Shown: one piece after another, positions 16,582-25,020 of the stretch | How positions within the stretch are numbered: position 1 is the first letter of the stretch | How the letters are laid out: each line of letters opens with the position of its first letter | Origin: a bacterium | Lineage (GTDB): Bacteria; Desulfobacterota; DSWW01 | Length of the DNA: 64,000 bases | Reading direction: 5' to 3' | Assembly (NCBI GenBank): GCA_028277985.1 | Contig: JANQFG010000211.1 | Span: forward strand, 1-64,000 | Notes under the pieces: generated by a model | Database searches by the model: none | What the model saw: only the letters and a program-made list of their open reading frames with translations | What the model was told of the DNA's origin: nothing | Made by a program: the position numbers and the translations under genes

Positions 16582-17925
16582 ATGCTCAAGATGGACAAGA
16601 ACCAGAAGCTGACCGAGAAATTCAACCAGATCTTTCCCGGGGGGCACAGCAACTTTCGGGTTCCTCTCGAAGCGACTCAGAACCGCTTGTTTGTCGCCAA
16701 GGCCGAGGGCAGCCATGTATGGGACGTGGACGGGAACGAATTCATCGATTATCAGGGCGCCATGGGCCCGAACCTGCTCGGGCATCGGCATCCGGAATAC
16801 GTACAGGCCCTGAAGGATCTACTGGACACCTCTTCCACCTGCGTCGGATCCGGTGTTCTCCATACACCCGAAGACATCGAGGTGGCCGAGAAGCTGCTCC
16901 AGCACATACCATGCGCGGAGCGGATCAAGTTCTGCCTCTCCGGGAGCGAGGCGGTGCAGATGGCGATCCGTCTTGCGCGCGCTTACACCGGCAGACCCTA
17001 TTTTCTTCGATTCGGCGGCCACTACCACGGATGGTTCGACAACATCTTGGGCGGCCTGATCGATCCGAGCCCTTCGGCCGAGCCCTTTGCGGTGTACGAT
17101 CCGAACTCGGATCCCTGGGAAGATGTCGCCTTTACGCATGGCCGGGGGCCGACCTCCGACAAGGAATCCTTCCTGCTGCCCTGGAACGATCTCGACGCAC
17201 TGGAGGCGACGATCGAGAAATACGGGGACCAGATCGCGATCATCCATTTCGAAGCGGTGGTGTGCAACCACTTCAACCTGATGCCCAAGCCGGGCTACCT
17301 GGAGCGAATCCGGGAGCTCTGCACGAAACACGGAATCGTGATGAGCATCGATGAGGTGATCACCGGGTTCCGGCTCGGTTTGAGCGGCGCGCAGGGGCGA
17401 TTCGGCGTCACCCCGGACCTGGCCACCTTCGGAAAAGCCCTGGCCGGCGGGTTGCCTTTCTCGGCCGTGGCGGGGAAGGCGGAGATCATGGACCAGCTGC
17501 GGGACCGGGGAGTGCTCGGTCCGGGCACCTTCAACGGGTACCCGCTCGGGATGCGGGCCGCCTCGGCGACCCTGAAGATCCTGGAGAGGGACGACGGCGC
17601 CGCGTACAAGGAGATGGACAGGATCCAGAAGAGCCTCGAGGACGGCCTGCAGGAGATTGCAGGAAAGCACAACCGCACTCTCCGCCTGCAGAGCGAACGG
17701 GGCGTCTTCTTCACCGCCTTCGGCATAGAGAAGGACAAGGTGCTCTACACCGAGGAAGAGCTCATGACCATCGACCTCGAAACCACATTGGGTTTCTGGG
17801 CGGCCATGGCCCAGGAGGGGATCCTCGTCCTGGCAGGGGGCAGATGGTACATGAGCATCGTTCACACGGACAAGGATGTGGAAACGACCTTGCAGGCGGC
17901 AGACAAGGTGATGGAAGCACTCTGA
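16582..17925 (+). CDS. Class III aminotransferase (glutamate-1-semialdehyde aminomutase-like)
   Basis: The 447-residue PLP enzyme has the class III pattern: SGSEAVQMAIRLARAYTGR, the HYHGWFD motif, SIDEVITGFRLG and the PLP-binding lysine in TFGKALAGGLPFSA. It resembles HemL, but it lies in a 2-oxoacid dehydrogenase operon rather than with haem genes, so conversion of an amino acid to a 2-oxoacid for the complex is the more likely role (inference). It starts at 16582 behind AAGGAGAG and is 21 bases before the E2 gene. Confidence 0.83.
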   Translation: MLKMDKNQKLTEKFNQIFPGGHSNFRVPLEATQNRLFVAKAEGSHVWDVDGNEFIDYQGAMGPNLLGHRHPEYVQALKDLLDTSSTCVGSGVLHTPEDIEVAEKLLQHIPCAERIKFCLSGSEAVQMAIRLARAYTGRPYFLRFGGHYHGWFDNILGGLIDPSPSAEPFAVYDPNSDPWEDVAFTHGRGPTSDKESFLLPWNDLDALEATIEKYGDQIAIIHFEAVVCNHFNLMPKPGYLERIRELCTKHGIVMSIDEVITGFRLGLSGAQGRFGVTPDLATFGKALAGGLPFSAVAGKAEIMDQLRDRGVLGPGTFNGYPLGMRAASATLKILERDDGAAYKEMDRIQKSLEDGLQEIAGKHNRTLRLQSERGVFFTAFGIEKDKVLYTEEELMTIDLETTLGFWAAMAQEGILVLAGGRWYMSIVHTDKDVETTLQAADKVMEAL

Positions 17926-17946
17926 TAGCGGCGTAGGAGGAGGACA

Positions 17947-19278
17947 GTGGCAACAGAAATCAAGATGCCTCGCTTCGGCATGACCATGAAGCAGGGCAAG
18001 CTCGCCAAATGGCACAAACAGGAAGGCGACACGGTTGAGAAAGGGGATCCCCTCTTCGAGGTGGAGACCGAGAAGATCACGAACACGGTCCAGTCCGTCG
18101 CCTCCGGGATTCTTTTTCAGATCGTCATACAAACGGGCGAAACCGTGCCGGTCGGCGCGGTGCTCGCCGTCGTTGCAGCGGAAGGAGAGACGCCCGAGCG
18201 GATCGAAGGCGTAAAGGTCGGAGAGGTGGAGGACGTAGAGGCGGCGCCGGCGGGAAAGGCGGCCCCCGCAAAGGCGGAAGCGCCTGCCGAGAAGAAGTAC
18301 GTGCCTGCGAGCCCTGCGGCCAAGCGCCTGGCAAAGGAGCTGGGCGTGGACCTTTCGAGTGTAGCGGGTACGGGCAAGGAAGGACGCGTTACCGAAGAGG
18401 ACGTGAAGAAGTTCCACGAAGAAGGGCCTCCTCCTCCGAAGATCACTCCCGTGGCCGCAGAGATGGCAAAACAGTCGGGTCTTGATCCGGCAACCATCGT
18501 CGGGACAGGTGAAGGGGGCAAGATCACCAAGGAGGACGTGGAGCGTGCCATCGCGGCGCCGCCGGCCGCTCCCGGAGCCCCCCCGGGGCCTCCGAAGTCG
18601 GTCCCTTTCACCGGGATGCGCAGGGCCATCGCAGACAACATGCACGCGAGTCTTCAGAACTCGGCCCAATTGACCCTGACGACAGAGGTCGATGTGACGG
18701 AAATGGTTCGCTTTCGCGACCTCCTCCGAGAGGAGTACAGCAAGGACGAATCGGTTCGGATCTCATATAATGATATAATCATATATACAGTAGCGAAGGT
18801 GTTGAAGCGCTTTCCTTACATGAACTCCACCCTGGTGGGTGAGGAGATCCTGCTTCACGACCGGGTGGACATCGGAATGGCGGTGGCCCTGCCCGACGGG
18901 CTGATCGTGCCGAAGGTGCGCAACGCGGACAGGAAAGGCATTCTGGAAATCGGCAAGGAGGCCCGGGAGCTTGCGAAGAAGGCACGTGAAGGCGCCTTGT
19001 CGATGGACGAGGTAACGGACGGCACCTTCACGATCTCGAACATGAGCATGCTCGGCGTTGACGCATTCACTCCGATCATCAACCCGCCTGAAGTCGCCAT
19101 CCTCGGCGTGGGCAGAGTCGTAGAGAAGCCGGGCGTGAAGAACGGGCGAATCGAGATCCGGTCCTATATGACCTTGAGCCTGACCATCGACCACCGGGTC
19201 GTGGACGGTGCCCCCGGCGGTGAGTTTCTGCAGTCCCTGGCCCGGCATCTTGAACAGCCGGCCCTTCTTAATGCGTAA
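17947..19278 (+). CDS. Dihydrolipoamide acyltransferase (E2) with two subunit-binding domains
   Basis: The 443-residue protein has an N-terminal lipoyl domain (1-80, lipoyl Lys43 in VETEKITN) and a peripheral-subunit-binding domain at about 118-156 (SPAAKRLAKELG...GKEGRVTEEDV). A second such domain lies at about 166-201 (TPVAAEMAKQSG...GEGGKITKEDV), followed by a Pro/Ala linker and the catalytic domain from about 218 with DHRVVDG (His416, Asp420). The usual number of subunit-binding domains is one. It starts at a GTG after GGAGGAGGACA. It transfers the acyl group to CoA in the dehydrogenase complex encoded by the following genes. Confidence 0.92.
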   Translation: MATEIKMPRFGMTMKQGKLAKWHKQEGDTVEKGDPLFEVETEKITNTVQSVASGILFQIVIQTGETVPVGAVLAVVAAEGETPERIEGVKVGEVEDVEAAPAGKAAPAKAEAPAEKKYVPASPAAKRLAKELGVDLSSVAGTGKEGRVTEEDVKKFHEEGPPPPKITPVAAEMAKQSGLDPATIVGTGEGGKITKEDVERAIAAPPAAPGAPPGPPKSVPFTGMRRAIADNMHASLQNSAQLTLTTEVDVTEMVRFRDLLREEYSKDESVRISYNDIIIYTVAKVLKRFPYMNSTLVGEEILLHDRVDIGMAVALPDGLIVPKVRNADRKGILEIGKEARELAKKAREGALSMDEVTDGTFTISNMSMLGVDAFTPIINPPEVAILGVGRVVEKPGVKNGRIEIRSYMTLSLTIDHRVVDGAPGGEFLQSLARHLEQPALLNA

Positions 19279-19331
19279 ATGAATACTGCCAACAGATGCT
19301 GAACTACAGAGATGCTCAAGGAGAGTGACTG

Positions 19332-20702
19332 ATGCATGACCTGATCGTGATCGGATGTGGGCCGGGTGGATATGCCTCGGCGATCCGGGCGTCCCAGCTG
19401 GGAGGAAAGGTTGCCGTCATCGAGGCAGCCGATATCGGGGGCACCTGTGTCAACCGGGGATGCGTTCCCGCCAAGGTCTGGCACAACGCGACTTCGATCC
19501 TCCAGTCCATTCGGAAGGGGGCGGACTTCGGCATCGAATCGGCAGAGCCGAAGCTGAACCTGAAGACGATCGTGGAGCGGAAGAACGGGGTCTCCGGCGA
19601 GATCCGGATGGGCATGGAGGGCCTCCTTGCGAACAACGGCGTGGAGCTGATCCGGGGCAAGGCCGTTTTCAAGGGGCCCAAGGCGGTCGAGGTTGAGGGA
19701 AACGCGCTGGAGGCGAAGAAATTCATCGTCGCAACCGGAAGCTCTCTCGCCTTCCCGGACATCGCGGGCCTCAAAGAGGCCGCCATGACGACCGATGACC
19801 TGCTCGAGATGAAGAAGGTCCCGGAATCGATTCTGATCTGCCGGGCCGATTTCATCGAGGTCGAGATGGCAAACATCCTGAACACCTTCGGCTGCAAGGT
19901 TGTGCTCGCAACGGACGCCTCCAGGATTCTGGACCGGGAAGACCATGACACGAGCCAGCGCGTGGCACAGGCCTTGCGCGAGCAGGGTGTCGAGATCGTC
20001 ACCCGTGCCTCGCTCGAATCGGTCAAGAAGAAGAAGGGTGGTTTTGCGTGTAAGCTCGCAGGACCGAAAGAGCGGACCGTGGATGTCGCCAAGGTTCTGG
20101 TCTCGTCAAGACGACCGAACACGGATGAGCTCGGGCTTACCAAGCTCGGCATGAAGTTCAACGAGGATGGCAGCATCCAGGTCAACGACTTTCTTTCAAC
20201 ATCGGTCGACGGCATCTACGCGATCGGCGATTGCACGGGCGGCTGGATGTTGAGCCATTCGTCCTCCTCCATGGCGGTCACGGCCGCCGAGAACGCCATG
20301 GGCCAGACCGGGAAGTTCCCCTTCCACCTGATTCCCAGGGGGAGCTGGACATCACCGGAGGTCGGCGCGGTCGGGCTCTCCGAGGAGGAGGCCGAGAAGC
20401 AGGGGATCGAGATCGAGATCGGGATCTTCCCCTATTCGATCAACGGCCTGGCAGCGTGCCGCAACGAGGTGGACGGCGCGGTCAAGATCGTCTCCGAGGC
20501 GAAGTACGGCGAGATCCTGGGGGTGCACATCGTGGGTGGAGGGGCGACCGACCTGGTCGGGGAGGCCGTGCTTGCCATGCAGCTGGAGTGCACGGCACGC
20601 GAGCTTGCCCGAAGCATCCGGATCCATCCCACCTTTTCCGAGGCCGTGGTGGATGCGGCGCGGGATGCGGAGAAGTGGGCCCTCTACTTGCCCAGAAGGT
20701 AA
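19332..20702 (+). CDS. lpdA: Dihydrolipoamide dehydrogenase (E3)
   Basis: The 456-residue flavoprotein has the FAD motif IGCGPGGYASAIRA, the redox disulfide GGTCVNRGCVPAK (Cys39/Cys44) and the C-terminal HPTFSE catalytic dyad (His432, Glu437). The second, NAD-binding, Rossmann region (about 165-200) lacks the classical GxGxxG: it reads LICRADFIEVEMANIL, so that glycine motif is degenerate. It reoxidises dihydrolipoyl E2 and reduces NAD+. It lies 53 bases after E2 and 3 bases before lipB-lipA. Confidence 0.9.
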   Translation: MHDLIVIGCGPGGYASAIRASQLGGKVAVIEAADIGGTCVNRGCVPAKVWHNATSILQSIRKGADFGIESAEPKLNLKTIVERKNGVSGEIRMGMEGLLANNGVELIRGKAVFKGPKAVEVEGNALEAKKFIVATGSSLAFPDIAGLKEAAMTTDDLLEMKKVPESILICRADFIEVEMANILNTFGCKVVLATDASRILDREDHDTSQRVAQALREQGVEIVTRASLESVKKKKGGFACKLAGPKERTVDVAKVLVSSRRPNTDELGLTKLGMKFNEDGSIQVNDFLSTSVDGIYAIGDCTGGWMLSHSSSSMAVTAAENAMGQTGKFPFHLIPRGSWTSPEVGAVGLSEEEAEKQGIEIEIGIFPYSINGLAACRNEVDGAVKIVSEAKYGEILGVHIVGGGATDLVGEAVLAMQLECTARELARSIRIHPTFSEAVVDAARDAEKWALYLPRR

Positions 20703-20705
20703 TCC

Positions 20706-22274
20706 ATGGCTGAAGATCCGAACACAGATCCCGGGACCCTGGAAGTCCAGGACTGGGGGAACGTGGAGTACGAGGAGGCCCTCGCCCGGCAGAGGGCCAT
20801 GGCCGAGGAGCGGATTGGAGACAAGATCCCGGATCGGCTGATCCTCACGGAGCACCCGCCTGTGGTTACTCTGGGCCGAAGCGGCAGTGAAGCGGATCTG
20901 CGCCAGCCCGAGGAGGAGCTGCAACAGCAGGGGATCGGGGTCAGCCATGTGGAACGAGGCGGCCAGGCCACGTTCCACGGACCGGGCCAGGTCGTGGCCT
21001 ATCCGATTGTCAAGCTCCACGAACAGGATCTGCATGTCTTCCTCAAGGGTTTGCTCGGTGCGATGGAAGAGGTCCTCGCGTCTTACGGGCTTCGTCCTGA
21101 ACGCAGGAAGGGGCAGCCCGGCCTCTGGGTGAACGAAGCGAAGATCGCCAGCATCGGGGTCGCTGTCCGCAAGTGGGTCACCTTTCACGGGATCGCGGTG
21201 AACGTGAACCTGGATCCGCAATCCTTTGATTGCATCGTTCCGTGCGGGCACCCGGGAGAGCGGATCACTTCCATCAAGCAGGAGCTGCAGCAGGACATCG
21301 ACCCAGAGGAGGTGAAGGATCGATTCGTCCGGGCCTTTCGGGATCGGTTCGATTACAAAGAGGTCAACTTCTCCAAGACGAGCGGTTCCAGGCACCCTCC
21401 GTGGCTGCGCCTCAAGGCACCCAAACCCGAGGTGGTGGGAAGCATGGAGGAAAAGCTCCACGGCTGGAACCTGGGCACGGTTTGCCAGAGCGCGCACTGC
21501 CCGAATCTGGGAGAGTGCTTCTCCAGGGGGACGGCCACCTTCATGATTCTAGGTACCGTCTGCAGCCGACGGTGCCGCTTCTGCGCGGTCGACAAGGGGA
21601 AGCCGAATCCTCCCGATCCGGGGGAGCCGGAGCGGGTGGCTCTTGCCGTCAAATCGATGGGCCTCGCCTACGTGGTCGTGACGTCGGTGACCCGAGACGA
21701 TCTGCCGGACGGTGGATCTGCGCATTTTGCCGAGACGATTCGATCCATTCGGGAGCACTGCTCCGAGGCGAAAGTGGAAGTGCTCGTTCCTGATTTTCAG
21801 GGATCTGAGGCCGCTCTCGGGACGGTGTGCGACGCCGGGCCGGACGTGTTCAACCACAATGTAGAGACCGTGCCACGCTTGTATGAAACGGTCCGACCCC
21901 AGGCGGACTACAAGATGTCCCTGGACGTTCTCGCTTACGCGGCCGCGCGCGGTCTCCCCGCCAAGTCGGGCCTCATGCTCGGCCTTGGAGAAACATCCCG
22001 CGAGATATGGGAGACCTTGAACGACCTGAGACGGATCGGATGCACCTATCTGACCCTGGGTCAGTACCTGGCACCGTCGGCGGAGCATGTTCCGGTCGCA
22101 AGGTATGTACCGCCCGAAGAGTTCGACAAATGGGGCGATACCGCACGTGCCATGGGTTTCCAGGAGGTCGCTTCCGGCCCCCTGGTGAGGAGCTCTTACC
22201 GTGCGGATGAATTGTTCGAACAGGAACCGTCAACCGGCAAGAATTTCTTTGACGAGAAAGAGAGGAGGTCCTGA
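20706..22274 (+). CDS. LipB-LipA fusion: octanoyltransferase / lipoyl synthase
   Basis: The 522-residue protein is a head-to-tail fusion. Residues about 1-220 are LipB, with RGGQATFHGPGQVVAYP, catalytic Lys146 (AKIASIG) and Cys180 (VPCGHPG). Residues about 230-515 are LipA, with the auxiliary-cluster cysteines 260/265/271 (CQSAHCPNLGEC), the radical SAM cysteines 286/290/293 (CSRRCRFC) and the terminal RSSYR (495-499). One chain could thus octanoylate E2 and insert both sulfurs. It lies inside the dehydrogenase operon, 3 bases after E3, and its obvious client is the E2 lipoyl domain. Confidence 0.93.
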   Translation: MAEDPNTDPGTLEVQDWGNVEYEEALARQRAMAEERIGDKIPDRLILTEHPPVVTLGRSGSEADLRQPEEELQQQGIGVSHVERGGQATFHGPGQVVAYPIVKLHEQDLHVFLKGLLGAMEEVLASYGLRPERRKGQPGLWVNEAKIASIGVAVRKWVTFHGIAVNVNLDPQSFDCIVPCGHPGERITSIKQELQQDIDPEEVKDRFVRAFRDRFDYKEVNFSKTSGSRHPPWLRLKAPKPEVVGSMEEKLHGWNLGTVCQSAHCPNLGECFSRGTATFMILGTVCSRRCRFCAVDKGKPNPPDPGEPERVALAVKSMGLAYVVVTSVTRDDLPDGGSAHFAETIRSIREHCSEAKVEVLVPDFQGSEAALGTVCDAGPDVFNHNVETVPRLYETVRPQADYKMSLDVLAYAAARGLPAKSGLMLGLGETSREIWETLNDLRRIGCTYLTLGQYLAPSAEHVPVARYVPPEEFDKWGDTARAMGFQEVASGPLVRSSYRADELFEQEPSTGKNFFDEKERRS

Positions 22275-22278
22275 ACCG

Positions 22279-23244
22279 ATGAGTCTCACCAAGAAGAAGA
22301 TGGTCGATCTCTACACGATCATGCTGAGGATTCGAAACTTCGAGGAGAAGATCGAAGAGCTGGTCATGACGGCGACGATCGGCGGCTTCGTTCATCTCTA
22401 TGTCGGGCAGGAGGCGGTCGCCACCGGAGTGTGTGCCACGCTCACCGAGGCGGACTACATCACCAGCACGCACCGGGGTCACGGTCACGTGATTGCCAAG
22501 GGCGGAGACGTCAAGCTGATGATGGCCGAGCTCTTCGCAAAAAGCACCGGGTACTGCAAAGGTAAGGGCGGATCCATGCACATCGCCGATCTGGATCTGG
22601 GCATCCTGGGCGCAAACGGGATCGTGGGCGGCGGGCCGCCGATAGCGGTCGGTGCAGCGATGGCGGCTCAGTACAAGGGCACGGACAGTGTGTGTGTCTG
22701 CTTCTCCGGGGATGGTGCTTCCAACCAGGGTACGACGCACGAGGCGATGAACCTGGCAGCCGTGTGGAAGGCGCCGGTCGTGTTCGTGGCCGAGAACAAT
22801 CACTATGGGGAGTTCACCTCTCAGGCCAGGCACCAGTGCATCGAGTCGATCACCGAGCGGGCTGCAGGGTACGGCATCCCCGGGGCGGTCGTGGACGGCA
22901 ACGACCTGGTGGCCGTTTACGAGGCGGCCTCGGAGGCGGTGGACCGGGCCCGGAAGGGCAAGGGACCGACCCTCCTCGAGTGCAAGACCTACCGCATCAA
23001 GGGACATTTTGTGGGAGACCCGGAGGTCTACCGCGAGAAGGAAGAGGTCGAGGGGTGGCAGAAAGCGGACAAGGACGCGATCCTGCGGCTCGAGAAGAAG
23101 CTCATCGACACGAAGGCCCTGACCAAGGACAAGGTGAAGAAGATCCGCGAGTCGGTTCAGAAAGAGATCGAGGAGGCGGTCAAGTTTGCGGAAGAGAGCC
23201 CGGAGCCGGATGTGAGCGAGCTCCTGACGGACGTGTACGCCTGA
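22279..23244 (+). CDS. 2-Oxoacid (pyruvate/acetoin-type) dehydrogenase E1 alpha subunit
   Basis: The 321-residue protein carries the thiamine-diphosphate motif GDGASNQGTTHEAMNLAAVW...AENN and the THRGHGHVIAKG region typical of acetoin/pyruvate dehydrogenase E1 alpha. It starts at 22279 behind GAGGAGGTC and overlaps nothing, four bases after lipB-lipA. Together with the E1 beta gene it decarboxylates the 2-oxoacid and reductively acylates the E2 lipoyl group. AcoA-like and PdhA-like substrates cannot be separated by eye. Confidence 0.88.
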   Translation: MSLTKKKMVDLYTIMLRIRNFEEKIEELVMTATIGGFVHLYVGQEAVATGVCATLTEADYITSTHRGHGHVIAKGGDVKLMMAELFAKSTGYCKGKGGSMHIADLDLGILGANGIVGGGPPIAVGAAMAAQYKGTDSVCVCFSGDGASNQGTTHEAMNLAAVWKAPVVFVAENNHYGEFTSQARHQCIESITERAAGYGIPGAVVDGNDLVAVYEAASEAVDRARKGKGPTLLECKTYRIKGHFVGDPEVYREKEEVEGWQKADKDAILRLEKKLIDTKALTKDKVKKIRESVQKEIEEAVKFAEESPEPDVSELLTDVYA

Positions 23245-23324
23245 GGCACGAAGGAGAGGGCGACACTGGCGACAAAAAGTCACTCTGCGCAGTGAAGGTT
23301 TTTGAATAGGAAGGAGAGACCGCA

Positions 23325-24302
23325 ATGACAAGTATGAACATGGGGATGGCCATCAACAACGCGCTCAGCCTCGAAATGGAACGTGATCCGAACGTGTTCC
23401 TCTTGGGAGAGGATGTCGGGCTCGCCGGGGGGGTTCTGGGTGTGACGGCAGGCCTTCAGGCGACGTTCGGTGAAAAGCGCGTCCTGGATACCCCGATCTC
23501 GGAGAGCGCGATCGTGGGCGCTGCAGTGGGCGCCGCGGCAGCCGGCCTTCGGCCCGTGGCGGAGTTGATGTTCGTGGACTTCATCGGGGTGTGCCTGGAT
23601 CAGCTCTTCAACCAGGCGGCCAAGATGCGCTACATGTTCGGCGGCAAAGCGAAGATACCGATGGTGCTCCGGACCTGTTGCGGTGCGGGCATCGGGGCTG
23701 CGGCCCAGCACTCCCAGTCGCTCGAGGCATGGTTCATGCACGTTCCCGGGCTCAAAGTGGTCCTGCCAAGCGGCCCATACGATGCGAAGGGCCTCCTGAT
23801 TTCTGCTATCCGGGACGACAATCCGGTGGTCTTCCTGGAGAACAAGGTCCTCTATCAGATCATGGAGGAGGTGCCGGACGAGGCGTACACGGTTCCCATC
23901 GGGGAGGCTGACATCAAGCGGGAGGGAAGCGACGTCACGGTCGTGGCTACGGGCCAGATGGTGATGCGCGCCATGGCCGTGGCGGAGCAGATGGCTGCTG
24001 ACGGCGTGAGCGTGGAGGTCCTGGACCCCCGCAGTCTTTGCCCGCTGGACGAGGATGCGATCCTCGAGTCCGTGAAGAAGACGCACCGTCTCGTCATCGT
24101 CCACGAGGAGGTGAAGTTCGCAGGCTCCGGGGCCGAGATCGCAGCCATGGTCGCGGAGAAGGCTTTCGACTACCTGGACGCCCCGATCCTGCGTGTGGCC
24201 GCACCATTCTGCCCGGTCCCCTTCTCCGGCAAGCTCGAAGCGGAATTCGTGCCCAGCGAGCAGAAGATTTCCGACGCGGTCAAAACCGTCATGGAAGGTT
24301 GA
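23325..24302 (+). CDS. 2-Oxoacid (pyruvate/acetoin-type) dehydrogenase E1 beta subunit
   Basis: The 325-residue protein has the transketolase-like pyrimidine-binding domain (LLGEDVGLAGGVLG, DTPISESAIVGAAVGAAAAG) and the C-terminal transketolase domain (EVLDPRSLCPLDEDAI, IVHEEVKFAGSGAEIAA). It starts behind AGGAAGGAGAG. It forms the alpha2beta2 E1 with the preceding gene. It is 14 bases before the VOC gene and probably the last core subunit of the operon. Confidence 0.9.
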   Translation: MTSMNMGMAINNALSLEMERDPNVFLLGEDVGLAGGVLGVTAGLQATFGEKRVLDTPISESAIVGAAVGAAAAGLRPVAELMFVDFIGVCLDQLFNQAAKMRYMFGGKAKIPMVLRTCCGAGIGAAAQHSQSLEAWFMHVPGLKVVLPSGPYDAKGLLISAIRDDNPVVFLENKVLYQIMEEVPDEAYTVPIGEADIKREGSDVTVVATGQMVMRAMAVAEQMAADGVSVEVLDPRSLCPLDEDAILESVKKTHRLVIVHEEVKFAGSGAEIAAMVAEKAFDYLDAPILRVAAPFCPVPFSGKLEAEFVPSEQKISDAVKTVMEG

Positions 24303-24316
24303 AGGAAGGGGGCAAG

Positions 24317-24805
24317 ATGACCGACAAGCCCTTGTTCAAGAAGATCATGCAGGTCGGGCTGGTGGTGAGAGACCTGGACGCCTCCGTGAAGAAACAATGG
24401 GACGAGTTCGGAATCGGCCCGTGGGCAATCTACGAGTTCGATCCCGCGAGAATGAAGAACATGACCGTCAGGGGAAAGCCGGTCGAACACGCTATGCGAA
24501 TGGCGCTGGCCATGATCGGCGATGTCATGTGGGAGCTCATTCAGCCTCTCGATGACGAGAGCATCTATGCCGAGTTCCTCGATGAGCACGGGGAAGGGAT
24601 ACATCATATCCTCTTCGGCGTGGATGACTTCGACAGAGGAGAAGCCCAGCTGAAGAGCAGGGGGCACGAGGTCTGTCAGGGTGGCCAGATCGGTGAAATC
24701 CGGTACGCCTATTTCGATACGACCAGGAGCCTGCACACGATCGCAGAAATCGCAGACCTGGAAGAGGACGAGGGGCTGCCGCCCCCGGACGCCACCTATC
24801 CGTGA
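24317..24805 (+). CDS. VOC (glyoxalase/methylmalonyl-CoA epimerase-like) family protein
   Basis: The 162-residue protein has two beta-alpha-beta-beta-beta modules of the vicinal-oxygen-chelate fold (MQVGLVVRDLDASVKKQWDE at the start, HHILFGVDDFDRGEAQLKS in the second module). The pattern is nearest to glyoxalase_4/methylmalonyl-CoA epimerase. It closes the dehydrogenase operon with a GGAAGGGGGC site before its ATG. It could epimerise or rearrange a CoA ester or 2-oxoacid fed to the complex; this is inference from position. Confidence 0.75.
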   Translation: MTDKPLFKKIMQVGLVVRDLDASVKKQWDEFGIGPWAIYEFDPARMKNMTVRGKPVEHAMRMALAMIGDVMWELIQPLDDESIYAEFLDEHGEGIHHILFGVDDFDRGEAQLKSRGHEVCQGGQIGEIRYAYFDTTRSLHTIAEIADLEEDEGLPPPDATYP

Positions 24806-25020
24806 GCTCTGTGCGATCGACTTTGACCACATGCGGGCAAACAGATGCGGGGGAAACAAGAAAAGGGTCCGTGCCTGATGAAAAAAAGGGGATTCAACGA
24901 ACCTTTTTCGTCCGTGATGCCTTCTTCCTCCCTTGCCTAATCACCCCGGGTAGATGATACAATTCAGGGCTTAGACCGGAAGCCTTGTTGAAGTTCACCT
25001 CTGCCTATGAGATTCCGTCC

